Below are positions 58,192-64,000 of a stretch of DNA of 64,000 nt, piece after piece. The notes below the pieces were generated by a model. That model was given only the letters and a program-made list of their open reading frames with translations. It was not told the origin of the DNA and did no database searches. Each line of letters starts with the position of its first letter. Within the stretch, counting starts at the first letter, position 1. Where the stretch lies: the NCBI GenBank assembly GCA_037045355.1, contig JBAOHO010000009.1, positions 124,001-188,000 of the forward strand, written 5' to 3'. The position numbers were made by a program, and so were the translations under genes. The stretch comes from Candidatus Nanopelagicales bacterium. Its GTDB lineage: Bacteria > Actinomycetota > Actinomycetes > S36-B12 > GCA-2699445.

Positions 58192-59504
58192 ATGGCGGAT
58201 GTCCTCGCGAACATCGCGGGAATCGTCATCTTCATCTTCTTGATCTTCTTGTCCATCGGACTGCACGAGTTCGGTCACTTCGCCACTGCCAAGCACTACG
58301 GCGCCAAGGTCACCGAGTTCATGATCGGTTTCGGTCCCGCCCTGTTCGCCCGCACCAAGGGTGAGACCCGTTACGGCGTGAAGGCCATCCCGGTGGGGGG
58401 ATACTGCCGGATCATCGGCATGTACCCACCGGGCGGGCCGATCGCGCCGAGCCGGGGGGCAGGTTCGGTCAGTTGATCGAAGAGGCCCGGCGGCAGTCGC
58501 TCTCCGAGGTCGAACCCGGCGACGAGAACCGCATGTTCTACCGGTTGCCGGTGCGGCAGCGGATCGTCGTGATGATGGCCGGCCCCTTCATGAATCTCCT
58601 CCTCGCCGTGATCCTGTTCGGAATCCTGCTCGTGGGTATCGGGTTGCCGCAGCCGACATCGAAGTTGGCCGCTGTGGTCCCGTGCGTTCCCACAGTGACC
58701 AACCCCGACGGCGCGCCGGCTGCTGACGGATCCTGTCAGGGCAGTTCGCCGACCTCTGCCACTCAGGCGGGACTGCTACCCGGTGACGAGGTACGAGCGA
58801 TCAATGGCCAACCCATCGCAGCGTGGGAGGACATCAGTGCGTCGCTCGCGGGCGTCACCGGTGCCACCGACATCGTGGTGGTGCGCGACGGTGTCGAACT
58901 GACGCGGACGGTCCCCCTGGAGTCAGCGCAGTTGCCGGTGTACGACGACCAGGGCAAGGTCACCGGCGAAACCGTGGAACGAACCTTCCTGGGAGTGCGA
59001 CCCGAGGTCGACTACGTGGGGCTACCCGTGAGTGCGGTACCCGGGTACATGTGGGACATCACCAGCCAGTCGGTGGCGGCTCTGTTCACCATGCCGCAGC
59101 GCCTGTACGAGCTCAGTGTGACTCTGGCCACCAACGGGGAACGCAGTCCCGAGAGCCCCGTGAGCGTGGTCGGGGTGACGCGGCTCGGCGGCGAGATAGC
59201 GGCCATGGACGAACCCATCGACGCCAAGGTCGGTTCGTTCCTGGGTCTCGCGGCCTCGCTGAATCTGTTCTTGTTCTTGTTCAACTTGCTGCCCGTCCTG
59301 CCGCTCGACGGGGGACACGTGGCAGCAGCGCTGTACGAGGCGGCGCGCCGGAAATGGGCAGCGTGGCGCCACCGGCCCGATCCCGGTCCGGTGGACACGG
59401 CGCGGCTGTTGCCGGTGACGTACTCGGTGGCGATCCTGTTGATCACTGTCGGTGCCGTGGTCATCTGGGCGGACCTGGTCAAGCCGATCACGCTTGGAGG
59501 CTGA
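58192..59504 (+). CDS. rseP: Site-2 protease RseP (M50), one apparent frameshift
   Basis: The ATG at 58192 (GGGAGGAG site) opens a membrane segment and the zinc motif GLHEFGHFATAKHYGAKVTE near residue 24-28, then FMIGFGPALFARTKGETRYG and IPVGGYCRIIGMYPPGG. The frame breaks at GGGGGG (58454-58459). One base later the sequence continues GQLIEEARRQS, VMMAGPFMNLLLAVILFGIL, a PDZ domain (GDEVRAINGQPIAAWEDI) and NLFLFLFNLLPVLPLDGGH with the last zinc ligand. With one G restored the protein is about 437 residues, normal for the family. It cleaves membrane-bound anti-sigma factors or remnant signal peptides. Confidence 0.92.
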
Positions 59505-59572
59505 TGCGCGTCGGGTTGGCGCATCCGATGCAGCCGCGGTGATACTGGGACGGACAGACCGGAGGACAATCC

Positions 59573-60724
59573 GTGACCATCCCGCTGGGTACGCCAACCG
59601 TCGCTACTCTCGCCCCACGCCGCAAGAGCCGCCAGATCCTGCTCCGGCATCCGAGTCACCCCGTCGCCGTCGGCGGTGACGCGCCGATCTCGGTGCAGTC
59701 CATGACGACTACCGTCACTGCCGACGTCAACTCCACACTGCAGCAGATCGCCGAACTCACCGCCGCCGGTTGCCAGGTTGTCCGCGTCGCGGTCCCGAGC
59801 GCCGATGACGCGGAGGCGTTGCCCACCATTGCCAAGAAGTCGAACATCCCGGTCATCGCGGACATCCACTTCCAACCCCGATACGTCTACGCGGCCATCG
59901 ATGCCGGGTGTGCGGGAGTTCGGGTCAATCCCGGCAACATCAAGAAGTTCGACGACCAGGTCGCCCAGATCGCCAAGGTGGCCGGCGATGCGGGCACCCC
60001 GATCCGGATTGGTGTCAATGCCGGCTCGCTGGACCCTCGTCTGCTGACCAAGTACGGCCGGGCCACCCCCGAGGCTCTTGTCGAGTCGGCCTTGTGGGAG
60101 TGCTCACTGTTCGAAGAACACGGCTTCCGTGACATCAAGATCTCGGTCAAACACCACGACCCGGTCGTCATGGTTCAGGCGTACCGGCTGTTGGCCGAAC
60201 AGTGCGACTACCCCTTGCATCTCGGGGTCACCGAAGCGGGCCCTGCCCAGCAGGGAACCATCAAGTCCGCTGTCGCCTTCGGGGCCCTGCTCAGCCAAGG
60301 GATCGGTGACACCATCAGGGTCTCGCTGTCCGCGCCACCGGTCGAGGAAGTGAAGGTCGGCCGCGGCATCCTCGAATCGCTCAACCTGCGCGAGAGGGGC
60401 CTCGAGATCGTCTCGTGCCCTTCCTGTGGCCGGGCGCAAGTCGACGTGTACACGTTGGCCGAGCAGGTCACGGCCGGACTTCAGGGACTCGAGGTCCCGC
60501 TGCGTGTTGCAGTCATGGGCTGCGTTGTCAATGGTCCCGGCGAGGCCCGGGAAGCCGACCTCGGTGTGGCCAGCGGTAACGGGAAAGGTCAGATCTTCGT
60601 CAAAGGCGAGGTCATCAAGACGGTGCCAGAGGCAATGATCGTCGAGACCCTCATCGAGGAGGCCATGCGACTTGCCGAGGGGATGGACGCGACGGGCGCG
60701 CCGGAGGTCGGCGTCGCGCCGTGA
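59573..60724 (+). CDS. ispG: 4-hydroxy-3-methylbut-2-enyl diphosphate synthase IspG
   Basis: This is a 383-residue protein from GTG 59573. It has the TIM-barrel front (QSMTTTVTADVNSTLQQIAE, IPVIADIHFQPRYVYAAIDA) and the iron-sulfur domain CPSCGRAQVDV near residue 281 with a further cluster Cys in VMGCVVNGPGEA near 317. It reduces MEcPP to HMBPP, the penultimate MEP step, receiving electrons from ferredoxin or flavodoxin. The stop overlaps the following gene (GTGA). Gene order dxr-rseP-ispG is standard in actinobacteria. Confidence 0.96.
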   Translation: MTIPLGTPTVATLAPRRKSRQILLRHPSHPVAVGGDAPISVQSMTTTVTADVNSTLQQIAELTAAGCQVVRVAVPSADDAEALPTIAKKSNIPVIADIHFQPRYVYAAIDAGCAGVRVNPGNIKKFDDQVAQIAKVAGDAGTPIRIGVNAGSLDPRLLTKYGRATPEALVESALWECSLFEEHGFRDIKISVKHHDPVVMVQAYRLLAEQCDYPLHLGVTEAGPAQQGTIKSAVAFGALLSQGIGDTIRVSLSAPPVEEVKVGRGILESLNLRERGLEIVSCPSCGRAQVDVYTLAEQVTAGLQGLEVPLRVAVMGCVVNGPGEAREADLGVASGNGKGQIFVKGEVIKTVPEAMIVETLIEEAMRLAEGMDATGAPEVGVAP

Positions 60725-61590
60725 CCAGTAGCGTCACCGTGGATCGGGCGGGTACGCCATCGGACTCGGTGCGCGTCCTGGGCCCCGCCGACGAGCTCGG
60801 CCTGCGCGACCTGATGCGCAGCGACCCGGTCCGGCACTGTTTCGCGGAATCGAGGCTGGAGTCCGGAGGGCTCCGTGTCGGGGCCCCAGGCGGCCCCTTC
60901 TGGGGCGTCGGTCCCCCCGGGCACCCGAGGTCCGCCCTGCTGGTGGGAGCCAACCTCGTCCCCATCGCCACCGACGACACGACACGCAGCGCCTTCGCCG
61001 CCCACGCGATCCGGCAGGGCCGCCGGTCATCGTCCATCGTCGGCGCTGCCGATGAGGTCCTGGCACTGTGGGAACGGTTGGCCCCTCACTGGGGGCCCGC
61101 CCGGGAAGTGCGCGACGATCAGTTGATGATGGTCGCCACCGCCACCCCCCGGGTCCCCGCGGATGACGAGGTCAGAGTCAGCGAGCCGACCGATCTGGAC
61201 CTGCTATTCCCGGCGTGCGTCGCCATGTTCACCGAGGAGGTGGGGGTCTCGCCGATCGCCGGCGGCATGGAGTACGCCTACCGTCGTCGGGTCGCCGAAC
61301 TGATCCGACAGGGTCGTTCCTACGCGCGCTTCGACGACGTCGGTCCGATGTTCAAAGCCGAAGTCGGAGCGTTGTCCCGGCGTGCCTGCCAGATCCAAGG
61401 AGTCTGGGTGCGTCCGGAACTGCGGCGCCACGGGCTGGCCGGCCGCGGTATGGCCGCCGTCGTGGAACTCGCGCGGCAGATCAGCCCCATGGTGTCGCTG
61501 TACGTGAACTCCTTCAACGTCGGTGCGGTTCGGGCCTATGAAGCGGCTGGATTCCGCACGGTGGAGAGGTTCGCGACGGTGCTGTTCTGA
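60721..61590 (+). CDS. GNAT-family acetyltransferase with N-terminal DUF4081-like domain
   Basis: This is a 289-residue protein starting in the ispG stop. Residues 1-140 resemble the actinobacterial DUF4081-type front (SVRVLGPADELGLRDLMRSD, LLVGANLVPI, SSSIVGAADEVLALWERLAP). Residues 150-289 are a GNAT domain: IQGVWVRPELRRHGLAGRGM (acetyl-CoA loop) and LYVNSFNVGAVRAYEAAGF. It probably N-acetylates an amine or protein N-terminus; the target is unknown. Its position after ispG is common in actinobacteria. Confidence 0.87.
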   Translation: MTSSVTVDRAGTPSDSVRVLGPADELGLRDLMRSDPVRHCFAESRLESGGLRVGAPGGPFWGVGPPGHPRSALLVGANLVPIATDDTTRSAFAAHAIRQGRRSSSIVGAADEVLALWERLAPHWGPAREVRDDQLMMVATATPRVPADDEVRVSEPTDLDLLFPACVAMFTEEVGVSPIAGGMEYAYRRRVAELIRQGRSYARFDDVGPMFKAEVGALSRRACQIQGVWVRPELRRHGLAGRGMAAVVELARQISPMVSLYVNSFNVGAVRAYEAAGFRTVERFATVLF

Positions 61591-61679
61591 CCGATTCGAT
61601 GGCATGGCATCCTGTCGTGGGACACGGAGGGGCTGTCGGGGAACTGACGAGGACCAGGCGAGGGGCGCGGGAAATCCTA

Positions 61680-62573
61680 ATGGGCGGAACTGGCGGCAGG
61701 CGCGGTACCCGGACGCGCGCGGGTCGAGCCTTGGGAAACGTCATAGCCGTGATCGTCACCCTGGCTGTCGCTGCCGCAGGCGCCTACGGCATGGTCAACT
61801 TCGAGGAACTCAAAGGTCAGGTCTATTCCTTCGATGCGGCGGTGGACGAAGAGACCGCGCTGCGGCAGGCGGCCGACGATGCTGTGGGTTTCGCAGAGCA
61901 GTACGCGCGCCCACCCGAGTCCAACGGCGTCGGCAAGGGCTACCGGTTCAGCGCCCCCGCCCCCACCGGTATCGACGCGGACCCGGGTCACTGGTGCGGC
62001 GGCACCGTCATCGGCTATCGCATCGACTTCACCGGTGCGGTCCGGGCCGGATCAGACCGGGACAAGGAGATCGAGCGCTGGCGGTCAGCGTTCGCCCAGT
62101 GGACAGCCGCGAGCGGGGGCCGATACCAGTTCGAGTACCGCGGTGAGGCCGATTACCCGCTCGTCGACGCCCGGACCCAGACGTACCCCATCGATCCGGA
62201 ACTGGTTCCGGACGGGGAGATCGCCATCAGCTACGGGGTTCCTCCGGAGATCGACGAGCCCCAGTGGCAGGGTTATCGCCATCCCGGCCTGACCGAGACC
62301 TTGGGCTTCGCCGGATTGGGACCGATCGAATGGAGTTCCGGACCTGGTCAGAGCCGAGTGACCAAGGCAATGATCGTCATGGATGCCCTGGACTCGCAGG
62401 CCGATCCTCGCCGAGTGCCGACGCCGTACCCGCACGAGGCCGGCCATGCCCTGGGGCTGAGCCATGTCCCCGATCCCGGTCAGCTGATGTACGACACCGC
62501 CGGAGCCACGACCGAGATGAACGACGGCGACCGGGCGGGCATCACTCGACTGGCCATGCTGCCCTGCAACTGA
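61680..62573 (+). CDS. Membrane-anchored or secreted matrixin-like zinc protease
   Basis: From ATG 61680 (an earlier in-frame ATG at 61599 is possible; no start has a good ribosome site) this gives 297 residues. A short Arg-rich lead is followed by a membrane or signal segment (VIAVIVTLAVAAAGAYGMVN). The catalytic motif is YPHEAGHALGLSHVPDPGQL, that is HExxHxxGxxH, near residue 251, with the Met-turn LMYD. Two cysteines (HWCGG, LPCN) may pair. The family is metzincin/matrixin-like; it should act outside the cytoplasm on peptides or proteins. It lies between the acetyltransferase and proS, where a hypothetical secreted gene is often found. Confidence 0.85.
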   Translation: MGGTGGRRGTRTRAGRALGNVIAVIVTLAVAAAGAYGMVNFEELKGQVYSFDAAVDEETALRQAADDAVGFAEQYARPPESNGVGKGYRFSAPAPTGIDADPGHWCGGTVIGYRIDFTGAVRAGSDRDKEIERWRSAFAQWTAASGGRYQFEYRGEADYPLVDARTQTYPIDPELVPDGEIAISYGVPPEIDEPQWQGYRHPGLTETLGFAGLGPIEWSSGPGQSRVTKAMIVMDALDSQADPRRVPTPYPHEAGHALGLSHVPDPGQLMYDTAGATTEMNDGDRAGITRLAMLPCN

Positions 62574-62630
62574 GCCCGGTTGGACCGGGCCGGTATTCTG
62601 CCAACCACGCCCACGGACGGAGGTAGCTCA

Positions 62631-64000
62631 GTGCTGCGCATGTCGAAACTCCTGCTGCGCACGCTGCGAGAGGACCCCGCTGACGCCGAGGTTCCCAGCC
62701 ACCGACTGCTCGTCCGAGCAGGCTGCGTGCGTCGCGTCGCCCCCGGAGTGTTCGCGTGGCTTCCCCTCGGCTATCTCATCTACCGCAATGTCGAACGCAT
62801 CGTGCGCGAAGAGATGGACGCCGCCGGGTTCCAAGAGGTCCACTTCCCGGCCCTCCTGCCGCGCGAACCTTACGAGGAGACCGGTCGTTGGACCGAGTAC
62901 GGCGACACCTTGTTCCGCCTTCACGACCGCAAAGGTGGTGACTACCTCTTGGGGCCGACGCACGAGGAGATGTTCACCCTGATGGTCAAGCAGGAGTTCT
63001 CCTCTTACAAGGACCTTCCCTTGTCCATCTATCAGATCCAGACCAAGTACCGCGACGAAGCCCGCCCGCGGGCCGGGATCCTGCGGGGGCGCGAGTTCGT
63101 CATGAAGGACTCGTACTCGTTCGATATCGACGACGACGGTCTGCAGGCCAGTTATGACGCCCACCGAGACGCCTATATCCGCACATTCGAGCGGCTGGGT
63201 CTGGACTACGTCATCGTGAGCGCGATGTCGGGTGCCATGGGTGGCTCTGCGAGCGAGGAGTTTCTGGCTCCGTGCGATTCCGGCGAGGACTCGTTCGTGC
63301 GCTGCACGACCTGCGACTACGCCGCCAACACCGAGGCCGTGGCAACGGCGATCCCCGCTGCCATCACCTTCGCGGACGCGCCGGAACCGCTGGTGGGGGA
63401 CACCCCTGACACCGAGACCATCGCGTCATTGGTCGACTTGGCCAACGCCCGTCCAGACCTGCGTCATCCCGATCGTGCGTGGCTGGCCGGTGACACGCTG
63501 AAGAACGTCGTTCTGCAACTGACGTGGCCCGACGGTCGTTCCGAGCCCTTGGTCATCGGGTTGCCGGGCGACCGCGACGTCGACCTGAAGCGGCTCGAGG
63601 CTGTCGTCGCTCCGGCGGAAGTGCGTCCGTTCGAAGAGTCCGATTTCGCTGCCCATCCCACCCTCGTGCGCGGTTACATCGGACCCCAGGTTTTGGGGGG
63701 CGACAGTCCCAGTGGGATCCGGTATCTCGTTGACCCACGCGTCGTGACCGGGACCAGTTGGATCACGGGCGCCAACGAGTCGGGACGCCACGTCTTCGGG
63801 CTGGTGGCCGGCCGCGACTTCACCCCCGACGGCACGATCGAAGCTGCCGAGGTCCTCGACGGAGATCCCTGTCCCCGTTGTGGCGGGTGCTTGAGCATCG
63901 CCCGCGGCATCGAGATCGGTCACATCTTCCAGCTGGGTCGGAAGTACGCGGAGGCGCTGGACCTGAAGGTCCTCGACGAATCCGGCCAACTCGTCACGGT
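62631..64000 (+). CDS. proS: Prolyl-tRNA synthetase ProS, cut by window edge
   Basis: GTG 62631 has GGAGG seven bases upstream. The frame reads SKLLLRTLREDPADAEVPSH, then RAGCVRRVAPGVFAWLPLGY, the class II motifs (HFPALLPREPYEETGRW, LGPTHEEMFTLMV, YQIQTKYRDEARPRAGILRG, REFVMKDSYSFDIDDDG), and GAMGGSASEEFLAP. The YbaK-like editing insertion follows from about residue 225 (DTLKNVVLQLTW, RYLVDPRVV). About 456 residues are present; the C-terminal anticodon domain is missing. It attaches proline to tRNA-Pro. A -10-like TATTCT lies about 36 bp upstream. Confidence 0.95.
   Translation, partial: MLRMSKLLLRTLREDPADAEVPSHRLLVRAGCVRRVAPGVFAWLPLGYLIYRNVERIVREEMDAAGFQEVHFPALLPREPYEETGRWTEYGDTLFRLHDRKGGDYLLGPTHEEMFTLMVKQEFSSYKDLPLSIYQIQTKYRDEARPRAGILRGREFVMKDSYSFDIDDDGLQASYDAHRDAYIRTFERLGLDYVIVSAMSGAMGGSASEEFLAPCDSGEDSFVRCTTCDYAANTEAVATAIPAAITFADAPEPLVGDTPDTETIASLVDLANARPDLRHPDRAWLAGDTLKNVVLQLTWPDGRSEPLVIGLPGDRDVDLKRLEAVVAPAEVRPFEESDFAAHPTLVRGYIGPQVLGGDSPSGIRYLVDPRVVTGTSWITGANESGRHVFGLVAGRDFTPDGTIEAAEVLDGDPCPRCGGCLSIARGIEIGHIFQLGRKYAEALDLKVLDESGQLVT

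Noticed and set aside
62611..62632. tRNA-like start (GGAGGTAGCTCAGT)
   Set aside because: Only the first 14 bases resemble a tRNA. No anticodon arm or acceptor pairing follows, and GGAGG serves proS.

Overview
The window is high-GC DNA from an Actinomycetota (actinobacterial) chromosome. Evidence for this includes an HrdB-type SigA with a long Lys/Ala-rich N-terminus, a WhiG/FliA-type sigma factor next to xerC and rpsB, a WS/DGAT acyltransferase, many GTG/TTG starts and ATGA gene overlaps, and the gene orders ffh-rpsP-KH-rimM-trmD-rplS-lepB-rnhB-yraN-comM-dprA-xerC-whiG and rpsB-tsf-pyrH-frr-cdsA-rlmN-dxr-rseP-ispG. I cannot place it below phylum/class. No rRNA, tRNA or CRISPR array was found.

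Layout. (1) About 1-7.66 kb is the right part of an integrated mobile element read mostly leftward: a large serine recombinase, an AlpA/Xis-like HTH gene, small overlapping ORFs, a Prim-Pol/P-loop ATPase replication protein, two clusters of GGGGGTACG palindromes, a small zinc-ribbon gene, an HdeA-like lipoprotein, and an isolated rightward collagen-like secreted protein behind a twin palindrome. The left end is outside the window. (2) 7.9-10.7 kb is a leftward copper/heme cluster: a Met/His-rich membrane protein, a PCu(A)C copper chaperone and a Tat-exported DyP peroxidase. (3) 11-36 kb is a mixed metabolic region: sigA, polysaccharide deacetylase, LON-domain protein, a secreted repeat protein, aldehyde dehydrogenase, SulP transporter, J-domain protein, aminotransferase, WS/DGAT, cupin, MgtE-like transporter, VanX-like dipeptidase, lipase, lipoprotein, an APH/P-loop kinase fusion, DUF2804, a Vgb-like propeller, a GH3 glucosidase and a GH13 glucosidase. 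(4) 36.1-40.3 kb is the nitrogen-control operon amtB-glnK-glnD behind GlnR-like half-sites. (5) 40.4-64 kb is the conserved core: SRP and ribosome/tRNA-modification genes, signal peptidase, competence/recombination genes, translation factors, UMP kinase, CDP-DAG synthase, two MEP-pathway genes (dxr, ispG), site-2 protease and proS (cut by the right edge).

Two window-wide patterns matter to a reader. First, at least seven genes (integrase twice, xis, Prim-Pol, zinc-ribbon, a lipoprotein, rseP) are broken by single-base shifts. Several of these lie in G/C homopolymers, and some hit genes that should be intact, so at least part is probably consensus error rather than gene decay. Second, short tandem repeats with 7-22 bp units repeatedly sit in the gaps just before start codons (pcuC, cupin, lipase, lepB, rpsB, rseP), and one lies inside a coding end.
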